Positions 10,358-21,035 of a stretch of DNA of 64,000 nucleotides are shown in pieces. The stretch is from positions 1,892,203 to 1,956,202 of the forward strand of contig CAJNDS010002745.1 of the NCBI GenBank assembly GCA_905221605.1. Reading direction: 5' to 3'. Numbering within the stretch: position 1 is the stretch's first letter; the number at the start of each line of letters is the position of its first letter. A program made the translations under genes and the position numbers. The notes under the pieces were generated by a model. The model did not search any database, was not told where the DNA came from, and saw nothing but the letters and a program-made list of their open reading frames with translations. This DNA comes from Symbiodinium natans (Eukaryota; Sar; Dinophyceae; Suessiales; Symbiodiniaceae).

Positions 10358-10406
10358 AGGTGCCCCGGCTGACCACGGTCCGTCTGCGGATCCCAGTACG
10401 TGCGGC
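10358..10406 (-). CDS. Putative exon, unknown protein
   Basis: Minus strand: CTCGCCCCATCCAG acceptor with a pyrimidine tract, then RTYWDPQTDRGQPGH. The island sits between CCCTAAA (left) and TTTAGGG (right) arrays. The plus strand (PRLTTVRLRIPVRAAWMG) is also open. Confidence 0.35.
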
Positions 10407-11023
10407 CTGGATGGGGCGAGTCCCGGGTTTAGGGTTTAGGGTTTCGGTTTAGGGTTTAGGGTTTAGGGTTTAGGGTTTAGGGTTTAGGGTTTAGGGTTTA
10501 GGGTTTAGGGTTTAGGGTTGAGGGTCGAGGGTTGAGGGTTGAGGGTTTAGGGTTTGGGGATATAGGGTTGAGGGCTTCAAGTTTGTAAATAAGATAGGGG
10601 TTAGGGTTTCGGGTTTTTTGGTAGAGCCTGGGGTCATAATTCGCAAGAACCTCACTTAGACTTGGAGGCACTTTGAGGCGTAAGCCCTTAGCCCCAATCC
10701 CATATAAGCAACCCTCAAACCCTGCACCCCCAAACCCCACACAGAAACCCTAAGCCCTAAAGCCCTAAACCCTAAACCCTTATCCTTATACCCCCTGAAG
10801 CCTAAACCCTAGAAGCCCTAAACTCTAAACCCTAAAACCCCCCCCCCTGCGCCTGATGGGCCGAAGGCGCCGAGATATTGCCAGGCATAGTCTGACCAGA
10901 GGCCAGAGGGTTTAGGGTTTAGGGTTTAGGGTATAGGGTTAGCGCGACCAGAGGCGCCGGGTCGCGCAAGGTTTGTGGGGTTCGGGCTTGGCAGAAGCTC
11001 TTGGGCTCGTAAGCCTACAAGGC

Positions 11024-11235
11024 CTGCTTGGAGGTGCAAGGATTTATATGTGGGCCTAGAAGTGGAACTATGGTTATGACCTGACTTTGGGTACTTCATT
11101 TGAACCCTAAACCCTAAACCCTAAACCCTAAACCCTAAACCCTAAACCCTAAACCCTAAACCCTAAACCCTAAACCCTAAACCCTAAACCCTAAACCCTA
11201 ACCCTAAACCCTAAACCCATGAACCTCCAAGTCCC
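11024..11235. mobile_element. MITE family 2 copy holding a 113-bp telomere array
   Basis: Left end GCTTGGAGGTGCAAGG, core ACTATGGTTATGACCTGACT, then a CCCTAAA array (11104-11216), right end CCCATGAACCTCCAAGTCCC. The array fills most of the loop between the two inverted termini. Confidence 0.7.
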
Positions 11236-11370
11236 AATTCCCCCCCCCCTCTGCTGCAAGCGTGCGCTTTTTGTCCTGCGCCCCGGGAAGCCCTGTGGCG
11301 GAAAGCTAAGACCTGGTCAGGCGGAAGGCATGGGAGGGTTCAGGGTTGAGGGCTGATTCGGGAGTATAGT

Positions 11371-11505
11371 AACCCCGAATCTATACTCCCCTTAGAACCT
11401 TAATCAACAAAAGTTGTTTCATATCCTCTTGGGTTATTATTTGAACAAAAATGAAAAATAGTTCCCAAGGGGGATATAGCAATTCGAATCCCGAATAAGG
11501 GGGAA
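11371..11505. mobile_element. MITE family 7 copy
   Basis: AGAACCTTAATCAACAAAAG, CATATCCTCTTGGGTTATTA, GAACAAAAATGAAAAATAG and GGGGGATATAGCAATTC match 60296-60400 in order and spacing. It is AT-rich relative to its flanks. Confidence 0.7.
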
Positions 11506-12045
11506 CGTACCAAGTCTGGGGTTTAGGGTAGTCTTGAGACGGGCTCAGGGTTGTTGAGGGGTAGTTGGGTTTAGGGTTTAGGGTTTAGGGTTTTTAAGGT
11601 TTGGGGTTTAGGGTTTAGGGTTTAGGGCTTAGGGTTTAGGGTTTAGGGTTTAGGGCTTAGGGTTTAGGGTTGAGGGTTTAGGAAACGGCAGCTATGTGTA
11701 GGGGTTTTCTGGCTTAGGGGTAGCTAGGCCACAGAAGCTATAGTTGGGTATAAGCCCCCAAATCCTGCAGACTTTATAGTACAACAGTATTAACAGCCAT
11801 GGCCACAACAAAACAAAGTGCAAGAACTACCCAGGTGAAGCTTCTCAAACCCTCACCCAAAAAAGGCTAAACAACCCTGAGTAAACCTAAGCAATAACCT
11901 CAAAAGGCCAATCACGCGTGTAAACAAAAAACCCTAGAACAAACTTCAACAACTCGTTAAAACAACTAACTGCTAAACACAAACCCTGAATCCCTACACA
12001 AGGTTTCGGGGCCAGTCGTTGCTCTGCAAGGTAGGAGCCCAGCCA

Positions 12046-12152
12046 CCATATTACAATCAGGCCTCCCTTTTTGGGGGTTTAGGGTTCAGGGCTTAGGGTT
12101 CAGGGTTTAGGAACCTTGAGCCAAAGAACATGTCACTGGGTCTACCAAGTCA
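12046..12152. mobile_element. MITE family 9 copy with internal telomere repeats
   Basis: AGCCCAGCCACCATATTACA at the left, CCTTTTTGGGGG, a short TTTAGGG-like tract, then CCTTGAGCCAAAGAACATGT and CACTGGGTCTACCAAG at the right. The same order is seen at 29.21, 39.83 and 53.37 kb. Confidence 0.6.
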
Positions 12153-12155
12153 AAC

Positions 12156-12239
12156 GCCGGGCGACGGCACGATGCCACAGAGATGGTCGTCCTCGCAGAA
12201 GTCGGCTCCAGAGGGGTTGCCGGCAAACTTGATGGTACA
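12156..12239 (-). CDS. Putative exon, Cys-rich protein
   Basis: Minus strand: GGCATTCAG (12240-12248), then CTIKFAGNPSGADFCEDD and HLCGIVPSPG. Either it stops at TGA (12150) or it splices at GGC|GTTTGA (12155). Three Cys in 25 residues suggest a secreted or extracellular module, which is inference only. The 3' side abuts the family 9 MITE. Confidence 0.48.
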
Positions 12240-12402
12240 CTGAATGCCTTTGAGGGAGTTTTAGGCAATTTTCGGAGTTTAGGGTTTAGGGTTTAGGGTT
12301 TAAGGTTTAGGGTTTAGGGTATAGGGTTTAGGTTGATGCACTGACTGCCTTTCAGGGAGTTTTAGGGACTCTTGGGGCTTTCAGGGTTTAGGAGGTCGAG
12401 GG

Positions 12403-12515
12403 TTGGGATGTTCCCCTTATACTAACAGTCCCGAATAGGGATTATAGTACCCCCCCCCCCCCCCCCTGATTAGAATCCCCATTAAGGACTGTTAGTATAC
12501 GGGGGAACATCCCAA
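12403..12515. mobile_element. MITE family 1, complete copy
   Basis: TTGGGATGTTCCCCTTATAC...GGGGGAACATCCCAA inverted termini, with inner inverted repeats ACTAACAGTCC / GGACTGTTAGT and a C-run in the centre. Length 113 bp. This is the reference copy for the family. Confidence 0.88.
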
Positions 12516-13035
12516 GCCTCGGGGCTTCTAGGGAATTTTTGAGAGTTTTTAGGGTTTCGGGCATAAGTCGTTGTAGTTTTGGGGTTTAGGGTTTTTTTTT
12601 TGTGTGTAGGATGGTGCAGGGATGGCACAGCTGGGCTTGATCGGAGTGAACTAAGTCGAAGGACATTAGGGTCTATAGGGTCGAGGGCTCAGTGTTCAGG
12701 ATTGCGGGTGTATGGACCTGAGAAGAGTGCTATAGAGTCAGAGAGCCACTCAAAGCAAATAGCCATCCTAAACCCTAAACGACCCTGAGCCTCAAACTCC
12801 AAACCGCAGCCGACATCCTGGACCCTAGACCCGAGACCCAGCGCGAGCGTCGCCCGGGCCTTCCGCATCCCAACCCCTTGCCTTCGGGCTTGGGGCTTAG
12901 GGCTTCGGCCCTCGGGCTTAAGGCTTAGGGCATAGGGTTTAGGGTGTATGGTGTAGGTTTAGGTTTTAGGGGATAGGGCTTAGGGTTTCGGGTTTAGGGT
13001 TTCGGGTTTGGGGTTTAGGGTTTCGGGTGCTTCGG

Positions 13036-13114
13036 TCAAGGGGCCCATCCCCTTGCGCGTCACGTGGTTCCCGTGGCAGTCGTCCACGGACTGCGTGGAG
13101 CAGTCCTGACCATC
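13036..13114 (-). CDS. Putative exon, Cys-rich protein
   Basis: Minus strand after AGAACCCGAG: EDGQDCSTQSVDDCHGNH and VTRKGMGPLTE, with high third-position GC. Cys and Asp content resembles the block at 12.2 kb, so both may belong to one extracellular-type protein (inference). Confidence 0.45.
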
Positions 13115-13262
13115 CTCGGGTTCTAAGGGTTTAGGGTTTAAGGGTTTAGGGTCGGGTTTAGGGTTTAGGGTTCAGGGTTCAGGGTTCAGGGTTTAGGGTT
13201 CAGGGTTTAGGGTTTAGGGTTTAGGGTTTAGGGTTTAGGGTTTAGGTCCCTTAGAATGGGCG

Positions 13263-13484
13263 TTGAATTGGGAAACCCATGTTATGCCCTCTTGTATAGG
13301 CTATACAGCCCAAAACCTCTTAAGACGAAAGACCCCAAACAATAGACCCCAAACCCTAAACCACCCCCCAACAAAACAAACAAAACATGTCGCTAGATCC
13401 CATCCAGGAAGCCTCACCGAGCCGGCTACCTGGCAGCAGGGCCGAGCCGACTTTACTTGTTCAGGCTCCCACCCTAAGCCCTGA
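13263..13484. other. No clear gene
   Basis: A 73-codon plus-strand frame exists, but it runs through degenerate CCCTAAA units and shows no convincing coding character. From 13485 to 13640 I see only scattered A-rich spacer. Confidence 0.3.
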
Positions 13485-13789
13485 GCCCGAAGCCCTAAGC
13501 CCTAAACCTTCAAAACCAAAAGAGCAAAGAAAAAGAAACTGATCTAGAACTTCTAGTTATTTCTCGTTGAATCCAAATAACAGAAAACTGCCGTTAAAAC
13601 ATCCCCACGTCGAAGCCCTAACCCCACGCCCTATGTAAACCTAAATTGGACCCCTAAACCCTAAACCTACACCCTAAACCCTAAACCCTAAACCCTAAAC
13701 CCTAAGCCCTAGACCTTAATGGGCACCCCTGGGCCCCTGGAACTATGAAAAGATGAGGAAGCAACCTGCTGGCAGCTTTACTAGTTCAT

Positions 13790-13872
13790 TGTTGGGATAG
13801 TATGAAAATTTTTAATTTATTATTCCTTATTGGGTTTAAGTATCCTTAGAAAAGCAAAATGTTACCCAACCA
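13790..13872. mobile_element. Short AT-rich inverted-repeat element
   Basis: TTGGGATAGTATGAAAATTT at the left and AAAATGTTACCCAACC at the right are weak inverted ends. The interior TTATTCCTTATTGGGTTTAAG resembles family 7. Confidence 0.35.
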
Positions 13873-14740
13873 TGACAAGGTTTAGGGTCAGGGCTCAGGT
13901 TAAGGAGCTAAGGGCTTCGGAGATTAGAGTTTAGGGCCTCAAGTTTCGGACTTGGGGTTTAGGAGATTCGGGTTTAGGGCTGGGTTTAGTTTAGAGTTTA
14001 GGGTTCAGGGCCTAGGGTTTCGGACCTTACGGTTTAGGAGTTTAGGGTTTAGGGTCTGCTGCACCTTGGTAGCTTCTACAACCTTGAGAGACACTCAAGC
14101 TCCGACGACCCCCAAGCCCCTAAGAACCCGGAAGTCCCCCACAAGCCTGAAACCCTAAAGCCTAAACCTAAACCCTAAAACCCAAGCCCTAGACCCTAAA
14201 TCACAAGCCGAGCCCTGTGACCAGTCTGCAACCCCGAAGCCCCGAAGTCCCAACCCCACGCAGTGAATTCTCAGATCAGTTCGGGTGCCGCGACAGGGTG
14301 GTAGGCAATTGGCCCCTGAGTTCCGCAGGTCGGGTTCACGGTTCATGGTAAGGGTGGTGCTTAGGGCTTTGGGTTTTTTGGTGCTTAAGGTCTTGCGGTT
14401 TTTGAAAGGGTTTTACCTACACGTCCAAGATACCTAAAACAAAAGCCAATTTGGTGGGGGTGGGGGGGATTCCCGCAGTGGGGGCACCCTCTTGAGGGGT
14501 TCTGATGCTAAAGGCCATAATTCTTTTGGGTGTACACGTGCGTCTGCGCTCCGCGTTCTCCACCCCTCCACCCATGACATCACCTCCCCCCCCCCCCGCC
14601 GCCCCCCAGCCCTAAACCCTAAATCCTAAACCCTACCCTTACCCTTACCCCTGATACACACCACGAACCGCTTCTCAACGCAACCCGAAGCCCGCAAGCT
14701 TCACCCTAAACCCTGAACCCACCACTAAGCCCTGAGCCTC

Positions 14741-14854
14741 CTTGGAGGCTCATGGGTACTTAGAAGTAAGGTTACAAGTTACCTTATGTAAGGTGACAAC
14801 CATGATTACCCTACTTATAACACTACTTGTCAACGGCCATGAACCTCCAAGTAG
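14741..14854. mobile_element. MITE family 2, complete copy
   Basis: CTTGGAGGCTCATGGGTACT...GGCCATGAACCTCCAAGTAG termini, core GTAAGGTTACAAGTTACC and GGTGACAACCATGATTACCC. The first bases give GAG|G and the last give AAGTAG, the pattern discussed as splice-like. From 14860 to 15190 I see no gene. Confidence 0.82.
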
Positions 14855-15303
14855 TCCTAAACTGGAGTCCTAAACCCCAAACCCAGAATGGGCCACAGGG
14901 GCGGCACAGGGGAAACGCGCACCCTCAACGCAACCCTCAACCCACCACAAAGCACAGGTGGGAGGAGGTCCCCTAACTAGGAAGACTTTCCTGAATATGA
15001 TATTAAACCCAATGAGGGAAAACCATAATATGTCCCAAGCCCTAAACCCCCCTGAACCCTGAATTAAGGTTGAGGTTTCAAGAATCTGCGCTCAGGAGCT
15101 TCCGGATATCCATCCACACGAGCCCAAAACCCCAAGCCCTAAAATCCGAAAAGCCCAAATGCCCTACAGAACAGCCAAGCCCCGACACCCTCAACCCTAG
15201 AAAGGGTTCAGGGTTTAGGGTTTAGGGTTTAGGGTTTAGGGTTTAGGGTTTAGGGTTTAGGGTTAGAAACCAGAAGAAATTTCTTATTATGAGCCCTCCA
15301 CGG

Positions 15304-15368
15304 AACCCTCAGGCCAGGGCCGCTGTGGCAGTCTTTCGTCGACCCAGGCTTGAACTGACCTGCGGCTT
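15304..15368 (+). CDS. Exon-like island, plus-strand reading
   Basis: Plus strand: TCCACGGAACCCTCAG, then ARAAVAVFRRPRLELTCG, running directly into the left end of a family 2 MITE (TTGGAG|GTTCACGGG). If real, the MITE supplies the donor. Strand and coding status are uncertain. Confidence 0.28.
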
Positions 15369-15513
15369 GCTTGGAGGTTCACGGGTACGTAAGAGTAGGG
15401 TTTAGGGTTTAGGGTTTAGGGTTTAGGGTTTGGGGTTTAGGGTTTGGGGTAAGTACGCAAAGTAACGTTCTAGCCATACTTACCCTACTGAAGCAGCCGT
15501 GAACCTCGAAGTG
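15369..15513. mobile_element. MITE family 2 copy holding a telomere array
   Basis: Left end CTTGGAGGTTCACGGGTACG, TTTAGGG array 15397-15450, then AAGTACGCAAAGTAACGTTC, TAGCCATACTTACCCTAC and the right end GTGAACCTCGAAGTGG. Confidence 0.75.
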
Positions 15514-15778
15514 GGTGCTTCGGGACTTAACTTTCAGATTCGGAGCGGGGGAGGGGAGCTGGGGCTCGTTCTCCCTAAGCCCTGGGGAGGTGGGGCTCGT
15601 TCTCCCTAAACCCTAAACCCTAAACCCCAAACCCTAAACCCTAAATATGGGTTTCAGGATTGTAGGGTTTAGGAACTTGGGGGCCCTACAGGGTCTGGGG
15701 ATGTAGTGGCTTGGGCCGAGTTGACTAGTTGACTGGAGCCTGCCTCCTTTCGAGTGTACCTGCAGGTAGTTCTCTAAC

Positions 15779-16099
15779 TTAGGGATTAGGGTTTAGGGTA
15801 AACCCTAACTTTTTTCCAGTACAACACTCCCAAAAGAAGGACCCCCAGAGGGGACATAACATACAGCAATACCTAGTTACCTTACTTGACACCACTCTGC
15901 ACCCACCGTCGCAGGATACTGAGCTCACCCACACTATCCCCACAGTAGACCGGGATACACATCTAGGATGGACTTTAAAACCCCTCGGAAAAATATTCGT
16001 AACTATGATCCTCTTAAACCCGACAAGGAAAACACCTAAAATGTGCCAAGGGCCAGGCGTGGGGGGGGGGGGGGGGGGGCTGCTGCTTTCAACTTTCAC
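15779..16099 (-). other. Open frame of doubtful status with 21-base G-run
   Basis: A 106-codon minus-strand frame (for example ILGVFLVGFKRIIVTNIFP, HPRCVSRSTVGIVWVSS). The plus-strand G-run at about 16059-16079 is a C-run on the minus strand. Some of it could be exon, but no borders stand out. Confidence 0.2.
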
Positions 16100-16702
16100 T
16101 GTTGTCAGACGTCTAGGGTTTAGGGTTTAGGGTTTAGGGTCTAGGATCCAGGGTTTGGGGGTTAGGGTTTAGGGTTTAGGGGTTAGTCGTGTTTCGAACC
16201 TTGGGGGTATAAATGGCTTTCCATTGCTCTGCTCGCAGTTGTGGTGCTGTCAGGGTTTTCACCCTTGGCTCTCCACCCCACGGCTGCTGTGTTTTTCGAT
16301 ACCGGTTCTAAACCCTCAACCCTAAACTCCAAACCCTAAACCCTAAACCCCAGAGGGTTTAGGGTAGGGCGTGGGGATGTGAATCAAGGTGTTGGGTTGC
16401 AGGGCGTGGTGCCGGGTGTAGGCTAAGGGTTTAGGGTTTAGGGTTTAGGGTTTAGGGTTTAGGGTTTAGGGTTTAGGGTTTAGGGTTTAGGGTTTAGGGT
16501 TTAGGGTTTAGGGTTTAGGGTTTAGGGTTTAGGGTTTAGGGTTTGGGGTTTGGGGTTTGGGGTTTGGAGTTTAGGGTTGGGGTTTAGGGTTTAGGGTGTA
16601 GGGTAAGGGTTGAGAGTGTCGGGCGCAGGGCTTAGGGCTCATGCTAAATCCAAGCAGCACTGTCGGAAGCCTGCGACGGCAGGGCAGAACAGGACACGCG
16701 AC

Positions 16703-16975
16703 CCCTAAACCCTAACCCCTAAACCCCTAAACCCCTAAACCCCTAAACCCCTAAACCCCTAAACCCCTAAACCCCTAAACCCCTAAACCCCTAAACCCCT
16801 AACCCCCTAACCCCTAACCCCTAAACCCTAAACCCTAAACCCTAAACCCTAAACCCTAAACCCTAAACCCCTAAACCCCTAAACCCCTAAACCCCTAAAC
16901 CCCTAAACCCCTAAACCCCTAAACCCCTAAACCCCTAAACCCCTAAACCCCTAAACCCCCTAAACCCTCAACCCG
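16703..16975 (-). repeat. CCCCTAAA 8-mer variant array
   Basis: About 30 units of CCCCTAAA, interrupted near 16820-16866 by seven normal CCCTAAA units. The same 8-mer dominates 19470-19615 and 38163-38256. Block homogeneity points to local amplification. Confidence 0.95.
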
Positions 16976-17216
16976 AAAACCTACATGGTCAGTTCTCTAC
17001 ATGATGGTCACTTTTTCGTAGGCTCCTTCAGGGAGCGGGGTTCAAGGGGGGTATGCAATGTAGGGTTTAGGGTTTAGGGTTTAGGGTTTGGGGTTTACGG
17101 TTGAGGATTGAGGGATACTGCCCACTACTCCCTAAAACTCCCGCTTCTCTAGATACAAACCCCCTTTTCCATGAAGCTCCCTTCAGGACCCTCTATACAA
17201 CTTGTTGGGTGCCCTA

Positions 17217-17333
17217 AACTAGACCCAAGAATAAACTATGAATAGAATGGGTGCCCTTTTTGGTTGAAAGGGCTTATGCGATAACCTAGACCCACCCTAA
17301 AACAAAGGGAATAAGGGCCTCCTCTGGGCCCTA
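17217..17333. mobile_element. MITE family 3, complete copy
   Basis: ACTAGACCCAAGAATAA...GGGTGCCCTTTTTGG...AAAGGGAATAAGGGCCTCCT...GGGCCCTAG. The inverted ends (CTAGACCC / GGGCCCTAG) match those at 33.5, 45.5 and 54.2 kb. Confidence 0.8.
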
Positions 17334-17677
17334 GTAACTGAGAGGGGCCGCCTTATAAGGAGGAATTCAGAGAAGTGACCATATTGGCCGCCCCTTAGCC
17401 TTAGGGTTGAGGGCTTAGGGTTTAGTATTTAGGGTTTAGAACCCTATATATATATGTATATAACCCACCACAAACGATTAAAACTTTAAATTTTGGAACC
17501 CTATATGAGCCACCGAAGAAAGAACAAACCCTCGATTCATAAGCCCTAGCACCGAAAGAAACACACAATCACCCCTAAACCCTAAACCCTAAACCATACC
17601 TTAAAACCTAAATCCTGCAACCGAAGCCCCTACACCCCGAGGCCTAAAACCTTAAATCCTACACCTCAGCGCGGCAC

Positions 17678-17732
17678 CTTTGCTTCTGCGGGAGCAGCGG
17701 TGGTAGCCGTTGCAACCCTGTAGAATTGCTTC
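17678..17732 (-). CDS. Putative exon, unknown protein
   Basis: Minus strand: CCGACACCTGCAG, then EAILQGCNGYHRCSRRSK, ending AAAG|GTGCCG. Both borders look splice-like. Confidence 0.42.
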
Positions 17733-18253
17733 CTGCAGGTGTCGGGCCGGGATTTCTGAACTTCTGTGGTTCTTGAGGTTCAATGACTTAAGGGAAAGGG
17801 TTTGGGGCTCTAGGTTCCGAGGCCTCCAGGTTTCCAGGCATCTCGTTTCTAACTTGGGCTCTCGGGTTTAGGGGTTTAGGGGTCTAGGATTCTGGGGTTT
17901 CTAAACCCTAAACCCTATAAACCCTAAACCCTAAACCCTAAACCCTAAACCCTAAACTTCAGGTTCTACCCCCAAAGGGGCTTGGGGTTCTAGGATTCTG
18001 ACGCGCACCACTCAAGGGATGACGACTCGTACCCCTCAGCTTGTACCCTAAAGGTTCCCCTCAATATAGGGTTTAGGGTTTAGGGTTTCGGGTTTAGGGT
18101 TTAGGGTTTAGGGCTCCGAATATGGCCCTTCTATTCCCTTAGGGATCCTTAGAAAAAGGGCCCCAAAACCCAAGGGTACAACCTTCAGGGTCCATGGCAG
18201 AACCCCTATAACCACAACACGGAGGGGTTTTAGGGTTTAAGTGTCAGGGGTTT

Positions 18254-18336
18254 TTCATGGGTTATTCCTAAAGAACCTGAATTATGGGGGGAACTTAGGG
18301 GGGTAGTATAGAGGGGGGTCGTAGGGGAACCCATGG
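18254..18336. mobile_element. MITE family 6 copy
   Basis: TTCATGGGTTATTCC at the left and GTAGGGGAACCCATGG at the right. The core has GGGGGGTAGTATAGAGGGG as in the copy at 33.9-34.05 kb. Confidence 0.65.
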
Positions 18337-18597
18337 GTTTTGAGGTCACGCCAGAAACATCCTTGAGCCCTCAACGCCTACTGAAAGCCCTGAAGCCGTG
18401 AAACCCTAAGACCCTAAATGCCTTGAACCCTAAACCCTAAGCCTGAACCCTAAGCCCCAACCCCAAACCCTAAACCCTTAGGCCTAAGGCCCTACACCCT
18501 AAACCCTAAACCCTAGACCCTGAACCCTAAACCCTAAACCCGTAAGGTTTAGGGTGGTTTATAGACCCTAAACCCTAAACCATAAACTCTGAACCAC

Positions 18598-18662
18598 CCT
18601 CCGCCCCGGCGCGCACCCGCGCGAAGAAGGCGATGGATCCCTGACCCGGCAGGCTCTCCGGC
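18598..18662 (-). CDS. Putative exon, unknown protein
   Basis: Minus strand: CATACAACGCTGAG, then AGEPAGSGIHRLLRAGARRG, ending GG|GTGGTTC. A preceding in-frame stretch (MPYNAE) could also be coding. Confidence 0.36.
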
Positions 18663-18967
18663 CTCAGCGTTGTATGGCATTTTCAGGGTTCAGGGCTTAG
18701 GGCTATAGGGGTTAGGGTTCAGGGTTCAGGGTCCCAACCACGTCTTTCACCAGAATAGTAGGGTATAAAGGTCCCCTTCATTGAAGGGTAGTTGGGGGCT
18801 GCAGGAAGGGTCTTGGCTTTATATGGTTTTAGCGCCTTCAGAGCATTTTTCTGGCATGCTTAGGGTATTCAAACGTTTCGAGGGCCTGGTTGAGGCCTAA
18901 ACCCTCAATTCTCCATCGGAGGCCCTTGCTTTGACCACACCCTCCCAACCAACAGTTTAATCGCAAC

Positions 18968-19086
18968 CCACCCTAAAGGGTTTAGGGTTTAGGGTTTAGG
19001 GTTTAGGGTTTTAGGGTTTTAGGGTTTTAGGGTTTTAGGGTTTTAGGGTTTTAGGGTTTTAGGGTTTTAGGGTTTTAGGGTTTAGG
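18968..19086 (+). repeat. TTTAGGG array with a TTTTAGGG 8-mer block
   Basis: Four normal units, then about ten consecutive TTTTAGGG units (19008-19080), then a normal unit. Confidence 0.95.
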
Positions 19087-19440
19087 CTACCCCAAAGCCC
19101 ACAAATCGGAAAACCGAGAGCTCGAGAGCCCCGATTCCTGCGTGCCCGAAGATGCTGCACCGACTTAGCCAGGTTGAGGGTTTAGGTTTGGGGTTTGGGG
19201 TCCAGCCCCCGGGTCCTAATCACCCTAAACCCTAAACCCTCCTAAACCCTAAGCCCTAAACCCTAAACCCGAACAGCCCAAGACCGAGGCAGCTCCGTCA
19301 ACGCTTCGCATGGGTCTTCCTGGTGCGCAGTTTAGGGTTTTTTGCAGGGTTTAGGGTTTAGGGTTTAGGGTTTAGGGTTTATGGGCTATTCTACCCACTA
19401 AGCCCTTAAAAAAGGCCCTTTACGGGATTGATTCTGGGGA

Positions 19441-19620
19441 TCAAGCCCTAAACCCTAAACCCTAAACCCTAACCCCTAAACCCCTAAACCCCTAAACCCC
19501 TAAACCCCTAAACCCCTAAACCCCTAAACCCCTAAACCCCTAAACCCCTAAACACCTAAACCCCTAAACCCCTAAACCCCTAAACCCTAAACCCCTAAAC
19601 CCCTAAACCCCCAAACCCTA
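19441..19620 (-). repeat. CCCCTAAA 8-mer variant array
   Basis: Three normal CCCTAAA units, then about 18 CCCCTAAA units with one CACCTAAA, ending CCCCCAAACCC. Confidence 0.95.
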
Positions 19621-19639
19621 AAAGGCCGAACAGCCCATC

Positions 19640-19710
19640 CTGCGGAGCGGGTAGTATAGGATCCGGTGACTGAAGTCCGTCGAGACTGTAAAGCGTGACA
19701 CACTCAAGCC
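19640..19710 (-). CDS. Putative exon, unknown protein
   Basis: Minus strand: ATTCACGTTTCCTGGTTTCGAG (pyrimidine-rich), then GLSVSRFTVSTDFSHRILYY and PLRR, ending CAG|GATGGG. Residue use is protein-like, with aromatic and basic residues. The donor would be GA or lie further on. Confidence 0.45.
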
Positions 19711-20439
19711 CTCGAAACCAGGAAACGTGAATGCCTTGCAAACCCTAAACCCTAAACCCTAAACCCTAAACCCCAAACCCCAAACCCTAAACCCTAAACC
19801 CTACCCTTTCAACTCTAAAAACCCTCCAAGCCCCAAAGCCCAAACCATGGAAAAAAAAAATCCTCAAAATCCTGAGCCCTCTAACGCCGGAAACGCTAGA
19901 ACCCTGAAGCCCAAAAGGCCGCAAAAGTTAAAGGGTTTAGGGTTTAGGGTTTAGGGTTTAGGGTTTAGGGTTTAGGGTTTAGGGTTTAGGGTTTAGGGTT
20001 TAGGGTTTAGGGTTTAGGGTTTAGGGTTTAGGGGGTTCGGGCTGAGGGGTTCCCTATCCTCAAATCCTTAACGAACCCCTAACAGCCCCAACAAGTTTGG
20101 AATTTTGACTTGTGGGCTGGAGCTCTCCGAAACCCTGAAGCCCTCAAATCGCCAACCCTTCACAGCTCCAAGCCCTACAACTGGCCGCCAGCCCTGCAAC
20201 CCAAACGAGTGCCTGAGATCTACGCCAAAACCTCAACCAAGTTCAACCTACCCCGAGCCCTATGTACCCTAACCCTACCTCTAACCCCTAACCCCTGAAC
20301 CCCTGAACCCTAAACCCTAAACCCTAAACCCTGAACCCTAAACCCCAAACCCCAAACCCTAAACCCTAAACCCTAAACCCTAAACCCTAAAACCTACCCC
20401 TAAACCCTAAACCCTAAACCCCAAACCCAACCCCAACAC

Positions 20440-20501
20440 CCTCTAAAGTCCCCAGCCTCCTCTCCGGAGCCCATGGAGGCCGTGAGTCCGTCCTCTTCGG
20501 C
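20440..20501 (-). CDS. Putative exon, unknown protein
   Basis: Minus strand: CGCCCGCCCCTGCCAG, then AEEDGLTASMGSGEEAGDFR, ending GG|GTGTTGGGG. It is flanked by CCCTAAA (left) and TTTAGGG (right). The plus strand also has an open frame ending at CAG|GTGAGG, so this is a true strand conflict. Confidence 0.4.
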
Positions 20502-20865
20502 CTGGCAGGGGCGGGCGCTTCAGGTGAGGGCTTAGGGTTTAGGGTTTAGGGTTTAGGGTTTAGGGTTTAGGGTTTAGGGTTTAGGGTTTAGGGTTTAGGG
20601 TTTAGGGTTTAGGGTTTAGGGTTAGGGTTTAGGGTTTAGGGTTTAGGGTTTAGGGTTTAGGGTTTAGGGTTTAGGCATCTAGGGTGGTTTATTGGGGTTT
20701 AGGGCCACGGTTTTGGGTATTCGGGCTTATGGTTTGGGGTTTAGGGTTGAGGGGTTCGGGATTTTTGGGCCTTCAGGACGCAGGGTTTCGAGTTCGGGGT
20801 TTGTGGGGGGGGAGGGGGGGGGGGGGGGTGGGGTTGTGGGGGGCTTCGGGCTTGAAGGGTTTTAG

Positions 20866-21035
20866 GGCTTAGGGCTTAGGGTCTGGTGTTTAGGGCTTAG
20901 GGCTTAGGGTTTAGGGTTAGGGTTTAGGGCTTAGGGCTTAGGGTCTGGCGTTTAGGGCTTAGGGCTTAGGGCTTAGGGTTCGGGTTTAGGGCTTAGGGCT
21001 TAGGGTTTTAGGGTTTTAGGGTTTTAGGGCTTGGG
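20866..21035 (+). repeat. GGGCTTA variant array with duplicated sub-blocks
   Basis: Repeated GGGCTTA/GGGTCTGG units. The order TAGGGCTTAGGGCTTAGGGT and the junction GGGTCTGGYGTTTAGGGC recur about 65 bp apart, indicating a recent segmental duplication within the array. Confidence 0.85.
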
